This document shows, piece by piece, positions 22,168-34,298 of a stretch of 64,000 bases of DNA; position 1 is the stretch's first letter; each line of letters starts with the position of its first letter. Source of the stretch: Benincasa hispida (Eukaryota; Streptophyta; Magnoliopsida; Cucurbitales; Cucurbitaceae); the NCBI RefSeq assembly GCF_009727055.1, contig NC_052357.1:13468875-13532874 (forward strand), read 5' to 3'. Under the pieces are notes generated by a model. The model was given only the letters and a program-made list of their open reading frames with translations, ran no database searches and was not told the DNA's origin. A program made the translations under genes and the position numbers.

Positions 22168-23698
22168 CTAAACTCTAGTTGGGTCCTCTAGTTTGTAAAC
22201 ACCTATATTGAACAAACGCTTGTGGTGTAATAATATGAGGTATTTTCTTCACTGTTTTCTATGAAACATGAGATGTTTTAATTACTTTACCACAAACCAA
22301 TAAACTAAGATCCCTAGTTGTTGTTGTAACTTAAACATGTATGTGGAGACATATAAGTGGATCATGCCTTAATTGATAACGAAAATGGTCTGTAGTATAT
22401 GAATATAGGAGGGAAACTTATCCTAGTGACACTATGGATGCAACCCACTTTGTAGATTGTTACAAGTGTTGTGACGTGCTACAGATGGTATGATCCTGAT
22501 CATTCATGTAGAGACATACGAGCAGGGGCGTCCTATACAAAGAAGTTTGTATAAGACTGAACCCCGAAGTGTTTAGTCTTGTTATATAACGTCGTTCATG
22601 ACAGAGACTTCACTTCACTAGGATGACCATAGGTAACATGACCTTAATCCTGAATGAGTCGGGAACTCCTGCCTTTGAGGGTGGTTCTTTGATTTGCATG
22701 GGTACAAGTGGCTAGTTGGCCGACTCAAACCTACCACTTTGAGGATTCGTTTGATTGGGGAGTTGGAAACTCAGCTACACAAGATGGAATTCACTATTTC
22801 CCTAAAGCAGATGTAAGTAGATAGATTGCTCCCTTAAGGACTGATTTTGAGGCTTAAACGATGTGGTGCCACAAGACAAAATTCTCTCATCCTCTCCTTG
22901 AGGATAAGTATATAGGTTGTTCCCTTAAGTGTTGACTCTGGGACTTGGCCAATGCGTTCTCGCTCTCTCACCGGCCCGAGAGGAACCATAAACAGATTCT
23001 TCAATAAAGAATCAGTGATATATAAGGAGTAAGGAGTAACTACAAGGGTAAAACGGAAATTTGACCCAGTTGTAATTACAAACAACCTGTGAAGGATTGA
23101 CTTATAGGAAATGGTTAAAAATAAATGGGAAAAAATATTCTACAATTCATAATAGTGTAACTATGGGTCTATAGGGAGAGCCCCATAGTTAATGAATGTT
23201 GATTAATTTAACTAAAGAGTTTAATTAATTAATCTTATATCATTGGAGCTTATAACTGTAGGTCCATAAGGTCCCTCTGCTAGCTCATAACGAGATTAAA
23301 CAAGGATTTAGGTATTGTAAATTTGAAGTGTTCAATGTATTGTTTAAGGAAATTTATTGTATATGATATAATATAATATAATGTAAATAGACATTATAAT
23401 ATATAGTTTATTTAAATTAGATTCAAATTTAAACTATATAATATGAGAAAATAATATTTAAGATTCAAATATTAAATAATATGAATTGGTTCATATTAAA
23501 TCTATATAGTAAATTTAATGTGAATGAGATTCATATTAAACTATAGGTTATGAGAGAGAAGGATATTTGAACATGATTAAAATATTAAATTAATTAACTA
23601 TTTGATATTTAATTAAAGATGAAATAAATGTTAATTTTATTATTTATATATTTAATTTATTTAAATTAAATATCAAAATAAGTAAATTAATCAATCAA

Positions 23699-23752
23699 CT
23701 CCCCTACATTGTAGGGGAGTGGTTATTGGGATGAGGGGATTTAACTCCCCTC
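23699..23752 (+). promoter_or_regulatory. Two adjacent stem-loops in the copia LTR
   Basis: CTCCCCTACA-T-TGTAGGGGAG (23699-23719), then GAGGGGA-TTTAAC-TCCCCTC (23733-23752). Both are perfect inverted repeats. Stem-loops at comparable places with other sequences occur in the copia LTRs near 25130, 33781, 48349 and 55503, which argues for a kept structure. Confidence 0.6.
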
Positions 23753-24118
23753 ACGTTTTATTCTGAATAGCTCTATCTAACTTTCACATTAAAAGAAAAA
23801 AGGAACAGAAAATAGTTCTCTTTTTTGCCTTCTCCTTCTCCAAAAACACTAAAGCTCCCACAAGCTTCCTTGATTCAAAGAGAATAGCAGAGAAGATCAA
23901 TGGTCGTGTCTTGTTTGTGATTTGATCATGCAGTGGATTTAGAAGATCGGGAAAAGATCTTTGAGATGGTTCTACAAAGGTTGTAGTTCACCTTTCTTAA
24001 TTAATTTATGTATAAAGCATGTTTAGCCTAACTCTTTATGTTTTTGTTCTTGAATTTTTCTATAATAAAATTGGGATAAAACGATAAATCGCTTTCACAT
24101 TTGGATTCAATCCCTTCA

Positions 24119-24641
24119 AACTGCTCCCTCCAGGAATCAAACCCATGATCTGGTAATCGCTTGTACATGCACACCTTGGTTCTGGAGCATAGCGACATTC
24201 TGGGTAGCTTAGCTATACTAACTTTTTTTGTCACTACCTCTAGCGTTGCTACGTTAGGCTAGGCATCAATGTTGCAACGCTGCCACCTAGGGTCACAACG
24301 CTGAGCCTTCTGTGTCACAGCATAAAACACAGTGTTAGAACGTTATCCATTACACTTCAGCACAGAATGCTTTGCTCTACTTCATTCTTCATCTGAATCC
24401 CTCCGTTTTTATCTCCTTCCTTAGAAGCTCTTGCCAAAACAAGGACACAGACTTACGACTCGAAAGCAAAGTTAAAATGGCCAAAACAATAGGCCATTAC
24501 ACATTTTGATTGCATCAAAGCAGTAAATCTATGGTGCCAAAAATCGTAAACGTTCATGTTGCAAACCAATCTTCAAAATGTAGAACAAACCCACCTTTTC
24601 TCTAATATTTGTTTCAAAAGAGAAAATCAAATGCACGATTT
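24119..24641 (-). mobile_element. Copia 5' leader (minus)
   Basis: Minus-strand sequence just inside a copia 5' LTR. It contains several GTTGCAACGCT/AGCGTTGCTACG words (24240-24340) like those of the copia leader at 34570-34780. It is non-coding and is truncated at 24118, where the end of a plus-strand copia LTR abuts it. Confidence 0.65.
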
Positions 24642-24654
24642 GACTCTGATACCA
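24642..24654 (-). other. Primer-binding site, initiator-Met type
   Basis: The minus strand reads TGGTATCAGAGTC, 2 bp from the LTR end, the copia primer site complementary to initiator tRNA-Met. Confidence 0.85.
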
Positions 24655-24656
24655 AT

Positions 24657-25168
24657 TGAAGGAATTGAATTTGTCGCGAAAGCGTGTGAACATCATGCAA
24701 GCGACATCCAATTTTGAAAACAACAAAAAATACATAGAAGAACATACATATATGAACTATAGGATGAACAATTTAAAACCTATAAGCATGGAATTTCTAT
24801 AGAGAGGAAGAGAAGAAAAAGAACTTACCCTTGTGGAACACTTATTCAAGATTTTTTTCTCTCATCGAACTCACAATCCCTTCTCTACATGAATACAGAA
24901 ACACTTCCAAAACACGAAAACCAAAAGACAAGACCATAGAACACCACCACACAGCGGCCTTGCTATTCTCTAGGAAAGAATAAAGTTGTGGGACTTCTTT
25001 AGAGTTTTGAAAAGGGGAAGGTAAATTGCAGAGAGGTTTGAGAGAGATTTCTTGATCAATAAAACACGTTCAACTTTAATTGCACTTTTTGTATTCTGAA
25101 ATATAGATTAAGAGAAAAAGAGATAGGGAGGGAGTTACCATAACTCCCACCCATGTGAAGTAATAACT
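24657..25168 (-). repeat. Copia LTR 3' part (minus)
   Basis: Begins on the plus strand with TGAAGGAATTG, the reverse complement of the CTTCA LTR end, next to the primer site. Only the last 0.5 kb of the LTR remains. It ends with the stem-loop at 25130-25148 and is cut by the start of another LTR at 25169. Confidence 0.8.
25130..25148 (-). promoter_or_regulatory. Stem-loop GGGAGTTA-CCA-TAACTCCC
   Basis: A perfect 8-bp stem with a 3-base loop. It is the counterpart of the stem-loops at 23699, 48349 and 55503. Confidence 0.6.
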
Positions 25169-25249
25169 TGTTAGGGATTGTGCCCTAAATCACGTGGTTT
25201 GTAAAGTATAAATAACAATATTCATTTATTTAATAAAACAAGGAGTTAT
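25169..25249 (+). repeat. Head of a copia LTR (plus)
   Basis: TGTTAGGGATTGTGCCCTAA onward, 81 bp, interrupted at 25250 by the start of the second gypsy element. The sequence from position 17 on recurs, with several differences, at 32453 on the other side of the gypsy element. Confidence 0.75.
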
Positions 25250-26780
25250 TGTTAGGTTTTTAATGGATGTATATTTTCTATGTTAATTCTCCCAAAATTA
25301 TGTTGATTATTTGCTTTAATTGCTAATTTTATAGGTAAAATGGTCCCCAAGGCATTTAGGAGTCATTAAGAAAAAATTGTACCAAATAGATAAAAAAAAT
25401 GATTAAGAAAATCCAGTAATTAACAAAATTCCATCGAGTATTATCAAATTCCATCGAGTAAAAGGCTATTGAGCATACCATCAAGTAATCAACCATCAAA
25501 TAAGGGCAGTCGGATAATCAAGCATCGAATCATCGAGTACTAGCGAGTTTCTTCTTATTCATTTTTCATCGAGTAAATTCCATTGAGTAAAGCATCATCG
25601 TGCATCGAGGATCGAGTATAAGACAGAAAGCTCGCTTTTTACTGTAAAAAATTGATCCGTTGCAACACTCCTCACAATGTTGCTACACTTCGAATTTTGA
25701 CGTAATTCATCCCTGCACCTCACAATGCTATGTTGTTGGTATAAAATTTGGTTCAGTTTTCAGCAAAACGGAGAGAGAGAGGGAGAAGAGGAGAAAAATC
25801 CATTTGTTTTTAGAGAGATACTTCAAATTTACAGAGTGATTATTGTAATTTTTTGTGAGATTCAATAAATTTGTATTCAATCTTTGTATCAAATATGTAA
25901 CTATCAATGGATTGTTTGAAAATTTTCATCATCTATGAGTAGGTAATCCTTTTTCTTGGGGAATTATGTAGATTGACATTTTCTTGAGACTTTTCCTTAA
26001 ATTTCTTTCATTTAACTACTTTCTTTTGAATGTTCTTGCTGAGATTTAGAATAAAATTGATGAAGATTGAATTGACTACTCAAGATTAATCAATTTTTGT
26101 ATGCAAAAATTACATAGTTCTATAACAAAATTGTAATTATGGTTGCAAGAATTAGTAGTCTTGATGGAAAATGTGGACTTGTTTTCCTCTTTTCTTTAAA
26201 GAATCTATTAATTTAGAACATTCATACAATCATTCTTGAATTTTCAATCCTTTGATTTCAAGATTGAAATAGTTAAGCAAACCCATGAGTTTAATGCAAT
26301 TTAGGAATTAATTGTGAAATGTCTTTAGGAAGAAATTAAGACCTAGATTAGGGTTAATTGTCAAATTAGCTAATTAGGGCATTAAGAATTTATTTTAGTG
26401 AACTATTGAATAATCTAATTTCATGATTCTTTGTTAAGTCAATGATAGAATTGCCTAGTTTACATAAAATTCTCAATATTTCATTTCAATTGAATCTTAT
26501 CTCATAATCTCTCTTATTTCTCTCATCAATAAATTTCCTATATCAATTCTTGTCTTCTTCACTTAGTTAGTTTCTAGTTCTAAAAACAAACAACCCCACA
26601 TTTAATTTTTTGCATTTTGGAATTCAAGTAGTCTATTATAAGCCAATTAATAGAGGTTCTCTTGGGATCGACCTCTTACTCCGCTATTACTACGTGTTAG
26701 TTCTAGTTGTAGTTAGAGTATTATAAATTTCATTTGTTTTGGATAAGATAGAATTAACGACATCTATTTCACACCAAACA
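25250..26780 (+). repeat. 5' LTR of the gag-protease gypsy element
   Basis: About 1.5 kb. The left part is rich in ATCGAGTA/CATCGAG words (25430-25620). TATA-like TATAAAAT at 25741-25748. Words CGTTGCAACACTCC and ATGTTGCTACAC are at 25668-25700. The right end is set by the primer site and is uncertain by some bases. Confidence 0.78.
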
Positions 26781-26783
26781 AAT

Positions 26784-26801
26784 TGGTATCTTTGTCGAGG
26801 A
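26784..26801 (+). other. Primer-binding site, decayed tRNA-Asp type
   Basis: TGGTATCTTTGTCGAGGA followed by ACCG. Compared with TGGCGCCGTTGCCGGGGA, the changes are mainly C-to-T and G-to-A, as expected from methyl-cytosine decay. Confidence 0.65.
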
Positions 26802-26907
26802 ACCGTGCAATTGACCTTTAAAAAATTCTTGAATTCATTTAATTTAGAGAAAGAAAAAAAATCAAAACAAAAAAATTATTTAGTTTGATTGAACTATCTT
26901 TTTTTGC

Positions 26908-28400
26908 ATGACCCGCTCCTCCCGGAGTATACTTTGTGATTTTGTTGTAGATATCGACCATGAAGAGAGGAGACTACGAAAGAAAAGGATAAGAAGAGAA
27001 GAAGGAGAGTTTGAAGAATCAAGTCAAGAAGTGGAACCAATACAGATAAACACTATGGGTGAAGCGAGGGAGCAAATTTTAAGAGAGCTTATCGAACCGG
27101 ATTACACTCAACAACCATTATGTATAGTGTACCCAGAGACTATGGTACCATTTGAATTGAAACCCAGTTTAGTTCATCTTTTACCCACTTTTCGAGGTAA
27201 TCCAGGTGAGGACCCACATAAACACATGAAGGAATTCCATTTGGCATGTGACGGCATGTGCCCACATGGGGTAACACACAACTTAATCTTAGGGCCTTCC
27301 CCTTATTTTTAAAGGATGTGGCTAAGGATTGATTGTAATACTTACCGGCCGGATCGATGAATACATGGAATGGTCTTAAGAAAAAGTTTTTAGAAATTTT
27401 TTTCCTTGCATCTAAGGCTAATAATATTATAAAAGAAATATATGGAATAAAGCAATTGGTAGAAGAGTCCTTATATGAGTATTGGGAAAGGTATAAGCAA
27501 CTTTGTGCTTCCCTTCCCCATCATCAAGTTTCTGACCAATATCTTATTTAGTATTTTTATTCAGGATTGCTTCTATCTGATAGGAGCAACTTGATGCAGC
27601 CGCCGGTGGAGATTTAACTGACAAAACGCCCACTAAAGCTAGTCAACTAATACCAACCATGGCAAAGAATTCACAGAACTTTGGATCAAGGACTCTAGAA
27701 TATGATGTTGTTCAAGATAAAGAGGTTAGTCAGTTGAGAACTCAAGTATCTAATCTAGTTTCCCTTTTCACTCAGGTTACTCAAGGAGGACTCCCCCAAA
27801 TTTAAACATGTAGAGCATGTGGAGTGGTTGGACATGCTTCGGACGCTTGCCCTCATGGTCAACCTCAAGTTAATGCAATAGGAGGTTTCCAAAGGAAGTA
27901 CGACCCCCATGGGCAAACTTATAACCAAGGGTGGCGAGATCACCCAAATTTCAAATGAGGATCCCAAGGGCAATTTGAGAACCGAAACCAATCTTTTTCA
28001 AGTTCCTCAGGTATGTCTCTCAAGGACATAGTTAAATATCTTGTTGATCATTTGTTACAATTTCAACGGGAACTACACAATTTACAAGAGTCAATATACA
28101 ACTTTAACAAGAAACAAAACAACTTTAACAAGACACAAAATCTTTTCAACAAGAAACCCGACAAGGCTTTTCAAATTTGGGCACACAAATCATGCAACTA
28201 GAAACTATGGTAAGTAAGCTTGTGAGTAAGTCATCAGGAAAGCTCCCCGCTCAACTGGAGCATGCAAATGTAAGCGCAATCACTTTAAGAAGCGGTAAGG
28301 AAATTCCTTCTTCTTCCAAAGTAGCTAGGCTAGTTCAACCAACTCCCAAGAAGCCTAAAAAGGTAATTGATCATGATAACAAGGTAAATGAATCTGAGTA
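26908..28400 (+). pseudogene. Gypsy gag relic with CCHC zinc knuckle
   Basis: Frame 26908-27312 begins MTRSSRS and has a basic/acidic N-terminus (RLRKKRIRREEGEFEES), then the capsid motif FRGNPGEDPHKHMKEFHLAC. A frameshift follows at about 27290, and 27357-27551 continues with MNTWNGLKKKFLEIFF and SLYEYWERYKQLCASLPHH, the end of the Retrotrans_gag domain. A complete C-x2-C-x4-H-x4-C zinc knuckle is coded at 27809-27850, just after an in-frame stop. Asn/Lys-rich linkers follow (28013-28201), then ITLRSGKE (28177-28400). This would package RNA into particles if whole. At least three frame breaks are visible. Confidence 0.85.
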
Positions 28401-28499
28401 ATCTCTCATCTTCCCTGAGGTACGTAACTACTCTCCCCCTAATGTAGAGCCATATGTACCTAAGGCCCACTTCCCTAGTAGACTAGCAAAACCTAAGGT

Positions 28500-29140
28500 A
28501 GAAGATGTTGACCATGAGCTAATTGAAATGTTTAAAAAGGTACAAATTAATATTCCTTTGCTCAATTCCATACAAAAAATACCTATGTATGCTAATTCTT
28601 AAAAAACTTATGTACTAAGAAAAGAAAAGTAAAAGAAGATGAGAGAGTAATTGTTGGCAAAAATGTGTCTGCTTTGTTAAAAAAGGGCATGCCTCAGAAA
28701 TGTAGAGACCCTGGAATGTTTACTCTACCTTTCAAAATAGGAGATAGAATTATCACTCATGTCATGCTAGACCTAGGTGCACCAATAAATTTCATGTCTT
28801 TTCATGTCTATGAAGATCTCAAATTGAATGACATACAAAAATGAATGTTTGCTTACAACTAGCAGATAGGTCATATATTCAACCTCTAAGCATTCTAGAA
28901 GATGTTTTGTTGAGAGTTGGAGAATTATTTTTTCCTGTTGATTTTTACATTTTAAAAATGGATGAACCATACTCTACTTCTTCCTCTAACATTCTACTTG
29001 GTAGACCCTTCCTAAAAACTGCAAAAACTATAACTGATGTAGATAAAAGGTCTTTGTCAGTAGAATTTGATGGAGAAGTGAAATCTTTCAACATTTATGA
29101 CGCCATGAGATTTTCGGAGGAATATCTCTTTGCTCTATAG
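28500..29140 (+). pseudogene. Gypsy aspartic protease relic
   Basis: The N-terminal part reads VQINIPLLNSIQKIPMYA (about 28540), then a frame change. The catalytic block VMLDLGAPINFM lies at 28761-28796, with the Asp at 28770-28772 and a proline where the family has Ser/Thr (DLGA-S/T). The open part from 28841 reads LQLADRS, FPVDFYIL and NILLGRPFLKTAKTITDV, the second conserved motif. The loss of frame between the two halves disables it. Confidence 0.83.
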
Positions 29141-29700
29141 ACACATATGATGAAAATGATCATATTAATGATTCCATGTTATACAAACTTCTCATTGTTT
29201 GGTAGCCCCTTTCATTCATTATGATTTTGATTTGATTACTCATAATTCTTCTTATGCTTCTCTTCACTTTTGTGACCATGATAGTTCAAATAAAAAGCAT
29301 GTTTCTAATTCTTCACTTCAAATTTATGAAAAAAATGAATCTTCTTCAAAAGATGATAATTTGAATTCTTTCAACAACAAATTTTGCCAAAATGTAAATA
29401 CTTCAAAAGAAAATTCAAATTTTCAAAACAAAGTTTGTATAAATGAAAATCCTTCAACTGATCATTCAAATTCAAAATTTGTTTGTGATACCAAAAAAAA
29501 AAAAAAAAAAACAAGGCTTCAAATCTTTGCCCCATTTTCAATGTGCAGGTAAAAGAGATTGAGTCCAAAGCACTCCCTTCTCCAAAGAAGAGTAAGAACT
29601 TGGGAAATTGTTTCAAAAACCCCAAGAAGCAAAAACCAAGAAAAATTGAAAATTTTGATGTTCCCTGAAAAATAGGAAAAATCTTTTAGGTGAACGGGTA
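29141..29700 (+). other. Asn/Ser-rich linker and integrase tail remnant
   Basis: After protease, where RT should begin, there is a frame rich in Asn, Ser and Lys (29199-29552) with an A-run. Next comes a basic stretch and then a frame that reads VNGYRLKIFSEGHANQVELG (about 29693-29750), which resembles the extreme C-terminal end of Athila integrase. All of RT, RNase H and the integrase core is absent. Confidence 0.55.
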
Positions 29701-29750
29701 CAGACTCAAAATCTTCAGTGAAGGGCATGCAAACCAAGTCGAATTGGGCT

Positions 29751-31623
29751 TATGTTTGGCTAATCTCTCATATACTTGATACCCCTCTTCACCAACGTCG
29801 ACAAACGACGCTAAAATTTTGCAACAGGATATATTTTTTTTCTTTTTCTTTCTTTTCATTTCATTTTCATTTTCATTTTTTCTTTCTTTTCTCATTTTTC
29901 AATTTTTTCTTTCTTTCTTATTTTTAGCATTTCAAATAAATAGAATAATTGATTCTTTTCTTTTTCTTTGTGGGTGATTTACTCAATAAAAGAAAAAAGA
30001 GCTCTCAAATTAATTAAAAAAGAATAACAAAAGCAAGAAAATTCTCTCTCAAGTAAATAAATGATCGACAACAAAACCAAGGAAGTTTCTCTCTACATCC
30101 CCTTTTTTGTTTCTTAAACTCATTTGCTTATTTTAAACATTGAGGACAATGTTCCATCTTTAAGGTGGGGGTGGGTAGACATTGCATGTTTTTTGTATTA
30201 TCATGTTTTTGTTATTCTTTTGAGTATTCTTCGATTAGCTTTAAAAATAGCCTCACATTTTTTTTTTTTTGCATGTCTGGAACCCTTGAGTATCTGAGCT
30301 CGAGATTAATAGATTGTTGATTACTTACATTGATTACATACATTTTGCGATTCTGTTCTAATATATCTGAATAAATTTGAGGCTTTGATTCATCACGATG
30401 GTGTAATTTTGATTCTTTGAAAAACATGTCTATTGAATTCTTTATTCTTCAAAAGACTATTTTTTCCTTGAATGCAATAAATTCATAATTAAATAAATTC
30501 ATGCTTGCACGTTCAAGAATCTCATTCACTTTGATTCTATGCATCATTTGTTTCTACTCAATCTCTTGATTCTTATTGATGAAATTTTGATGACGCGCTC
30601 TTTCAAGTAAGAATACAAACAAAATTTTAGACCTTCAAAGTTTTTCAAAATAAAAATTTGAAACACATTTTTCAAAAGAAACTTTCTTTTCCTTTTAACT
30701 TCATAAAAAAAAAAAGAATATTTAGTCTTTAGATTTATTTAGAACCTTTAAACTCTTAGAAATGTCATATCTACTTAATTTTCTTTGTTACCCCAATAGG
30801 ACAAACTTTGGTCTAAGAACAACCATCTTGTTTTAGAGGCAAGTCTAAACATAGATGAATAATAAGGGCCTAGTGTATAAAAAAATTACTAGCACAAAAA
30901 AATAATAATAAATCAAATTTTCCAAATTAACATAACCTTCACTAACATGTGCGCGTGGGCATTGGTAGGGATGAAAAGAACTACCTTCACCGTGTTTCTA
31001 TTAGGGCCCGCGAGAAAAGAGTGATAGGTTCCTGGCGGTACAAGTGTGAAAGATATCCCTCTAAGTAAAAGAAATGTCAATTATGTTTTGTGTGTGTGAG
31101 TTTTTTATTTTATTTTTATTTTTTTTAAAGGCACCCTTGTATTAGAAGTGTCTCTATCCAATGCAAGTTAGGTATATCATAGACCGATAACCAGGCAAGT
31201 GTAGGGCGAAAAGGAATTGAAAGTTGGATGTCTCCTTTCTATTAGTTTAGGCCTCTAAGTAAACTAAAACTAGGTAGTCTTTTTTTTAAAAAAAAAAATA
31301 TTAATTTTGCAAGAAAAATACCTTTTCTTTTCAAAATAAGCTTCAACTTTTGTTAGCAAAACTTTGAATTTCTAAATGCTTGCTTATATCCTTACTTCCT
31401 CGATTGTTGAGAAAAGAGATGAGAATCAATTCATTGTATAAAAAAACTTGAATGTATAGACCATTTACATGTGAAGATGAAAATATTCCAACTTGAATTT
31501 TTCAATTTTGAATAAAAGAATGAAACTTTGAATAAATAATAAACAAAACATTTTTACTTGTGTGTATGCATATTTTTAGTTTAGACTTGCTCGGGATGAC
31601 CAAGAGGTAAGTTGGGGGTGTTT
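29751..31623 (+). other. Long 3' untranslated region of the gypsy element
   Basis: Non-coding. It contains a pyrimidine-rich TTTCATTTTC tract (29830-29930), a TTGAGGACAATG followed by AAGGTGGGGGTGGGT near 30140-30180 (a phrase typical of Athila-like 3' regions), and the final polypurine tract at about 31603-31620 before the 3' LTR. Confidence 0.65.
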
Positions 31624-32451
31624 TGTTAGGTTTTTAAAGGATGTATATTTTCTATGTTAATTCCTCCAAAATTGTATTGATTATTTACTTTAATTACTAA
31701 TTTTGTAGGTAAAACGGTCCCTGAGGCGTTTAGGAATCATTAAGAGAAAATTGTGCCAAAAAGATAAAAAAAAAATGACCAAGAAAATCAACAAATTGAA
31801 GAGAATCGAGTAATTACCAAAATGCCATCAAGTATCATCAAATTCCATCGAGTAAAAGGTTATCGAGCATCGAGTATTCTATATTTCATACCATCGAGTA
31901 ATCGACCATCAAATAAGGGTTATCGAGTAATCAAGCATCGAGTCATCGAGTACTATCGAGTTTCTTCTTATTCATTTTCCATCGAGTAAAGCATCATTAT
32001 GCATCGAGGATCGAGTATAAGACAAAAAGCTACGAAAACTCGATGCATTGCAACGCTCCTCAAATGTTGTAACGCTTCGGATTTTGACTCGATTCATCCC
32101 TGTGTCTCACGACGTTATGCTCTTGGTATAAATTTTGGTTTAGTTCTTCAGCAAAACAAAGAGAGAGAGAAGGAGAAAAGGAGAAAAATCATTTTTTAGA
32201 GAGACACTTTGAATTTACGGAACGATTATTGTAATTTTTTTTTTTTGTGAGCTTATATCAATTTGTATTCAATATTTGTATCAAATATGCAACTATCAAT
32301 GGATTGCTTGAAGAATTTCATCATCCATGAGTAGGTAATCCCTTTTCTTGGGGAATTATGTAGATTGGCATATTCTTGAGACTTTTCCTTAAATTTCTTT
32401 CATGTAATTACTTTCTTTTTAATGTTCTTGATGAGATTTAGAATAAAATTG
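31624..32451 (+). repeat. 3' LTR of the gypsy element, 3'-truncated
   Basis: Matches 25250 to about 26060, with a deletion around the ATCGAGTA region. TATA-like TATAAATT at 32127-32134. It stops within GAATAAAATTGA and is followed by copia LTR sequence. Confidence 0.8.
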
Positions 32452-34283
32452 ATTGGTTTGTAATGTATAAACAACGATATTCATTTATTTAATAAAACAA
32501 GGAATTATTTTATTCGACATTTAGATTTGTGTAACTCAATCCATTAAACAAGATCTGAGGTTATTTAATGTAGGTTCAACATGTATGTGGTGACATACAA
32601 ATGGATCATGTTTAAGTGATAACCTGAAAGGTCTGTAGTAGATGGATAAGGTTGGATACTTTATCCTGATGACATTGCAAATATGACCCACTTTATCATT
32701 GTTACAATTATTGTATAGTGTTATAAATGATTTGATCTTGATCATTCATGTGGAGACATATGAGTGGGGGTATTCTATACAAAGAGTTTGTATAAGATTG
32801 GACCACAAATGATTAGTCTCTCTTTATAATGCCGTTACTTGAAGAGACTTATATTTCATTAAGATGACCGTAGGTGATTTGATCTTAGTTCTGAATGAGT
32901 TGTGAACTCCTATCTATGAGAGTGACCCTTTAATCTGCATGGGTGAAAGTGGTTAGTTCACCTCAATATGGCTGCCATTTTGAGGATTCGTTCGAGCGGG
33001 GAGTTGGAAAAACAACTATACAAGAAGGAATTTACTCCTTCTCGTTGTTAGGTAAATAGATAAATTGCTCCCTTAAGGACTGATTCCAGGTCTTGAACAA
33101 TGAGGCGCCTCACCCTCTCACTGGCTAGAGAAGGTTTATATATAGTTGGACTATGACTAATTGTTCACTAGAGGGATCAATGGTATTTAAGGGGTTAGAT
33201 ATAATTATAGGGGTAAAACGGTAATTTTGACCCAACTATTGTTATGATCAATTTATGAAGGGTCAACTTACTGTTGATGGTTATATCCAATAGACATAGA
33301 AATATATCTATAGTGTGAAGACTGCAGATGTCTGTCTTTAGTGGAGTGACTGACAGTTAATAATGTTGATTAATTTAATCAACATTATTAATTAATCTCG
33401 TATTATTAGAGCTTCTAATCTGTAGGATCATAGGGTTCTCTTACTAACTCAATAAGGGTTTAGTGAGAATCAATTAATTTTGGATTAATTTGAATTGTTC
33501 AAATTAATTAAATGAAATTAATTGTATGAGACACAATTAATATAATGTATTTGGATACATTATAGTATCAAGTTTAATGAGAGAGATAAATATTTGAATA
33601 TGATTTAAATATTAATTATGTGAATAAGATTCATATTAAAAATGTAGGTTAAAATTAATGTGAATATGATTCATATTAAAATTATAAGTTATATGAGAAA
33701 ATATAAAGTTAGTTTATATTATATTTGATATAATATATAGTTTTATTTAATTATATTAATGTAATATAATTAAATTGTAAAATAACTCGAGTTATTTGAT
33801 GTTGTGAGAGGAGTTATTCTCTCATATATAGAAAAAGGCAAAGGAGTTGTTAGCAATTCATCACATGAAACACAATTGAATTCTCTCTAAAATTTATCTT
33901 CTTCCTCTATAAAATCTCTCTCAATAACTCCAATTTCTTCACCAAAATCAAGTAAGGCAAGCCCACACCTCTGCCTCGATTTCTTACCTTGAGAATAGAA
34001 AGCAAGACACTTATGGTGGTGTCCAGTGTTGGTGTTTTTCACGTCACTTTGTTTGAGGGGAGAAAAGAGATTGTGTTCACCAGAGATGAATTCGCCAAGA
34101 AAGAAATCGTCAAGGGTAAACCTTCTATTTTCCTTTCTCTTTATGAATTAAGAAAGCAGGCTTAAATTTTAGTTTTCCGTTTATCCTCTTTGTACTATAC
34201 TTCTCTGTATTTTAGTTATTCCATAATTAAATTCACTGACACAAGCGATCACTTGTTTCCATTGCAGGAATTCGATTCCTTCA
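32452..34283 (+). repeat. Copia 5' LTR (plus), missing its first bases
   Basis: Begins GGTTTGTAATG, equivalent to position 16-20 of the LTR at 25169, and ends GATTCCTTCA at 34283, two bases before the primer site. A 14-bp-arm palindrome (AATAATGTTGATTA, loop ATT) is at 33359-33389 and AATAACTCGAGTTATT at 33781-33796. A CATATATAGAAAAAGG TATA-like stretch lies just after, near 33824. Confidence 0.82.
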
Positions 34284-34285
34284 AT

Positions 34286-34298
34286 TGGTATTAGAGCC
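34286..34298 (+). other. Primer-binding site, initiator-Met type
   Basis: TGGTATTAGAGCC, one change from TGGTATCAGAGCC, directly after the LTR end. Confidence 0.88.

Larger units (their letters stand above)
11170..24118 (+). mobile_element. Copia LTR (plus) split by a gypsy insertion
   Basis: The LTR begins TGTTGGGGTTAATGCC at 11170. After 16 bp it is interrupted by the Athila-like element, and it resumes at 22168 (CTAAACTCTAGTTGGG), ending at 24118 with the CCCTTCA end seen in the other copia LTRs. Removing the insert and one copy of the duplication ATGCC leaves an LTR of about 1.97 kb. The end is not followed by a primer site but by minus-strand leader sequence of another copia copy, and the 5-bp flanks (AATCT and AACTG) do not match. 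It is therefore not a clean solo LTR. Confidence 0.8.
25250..32451 (+). mobile_element. Non-autonomous Athila-like gypsy element (gag-protease only)
   Basis: The 5' LTR starts TGTTAGGTTTTTAA at 25250 and the 3' LTR starts TGTTAGGTTTTTAA at 31624, preceded by the purine-rich tract AAGAGGTAAGTTGGGGGTG. Between them are a primer site, a gag relic with zinc knuckle, a protease relic and a short tail of integrase, but no RT, RNase H or integrase core. The 3' LTR is truncated at about 32451. The element was therefore mobilised, if at all, by enzymes of a relative. Confidence 0.82.
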
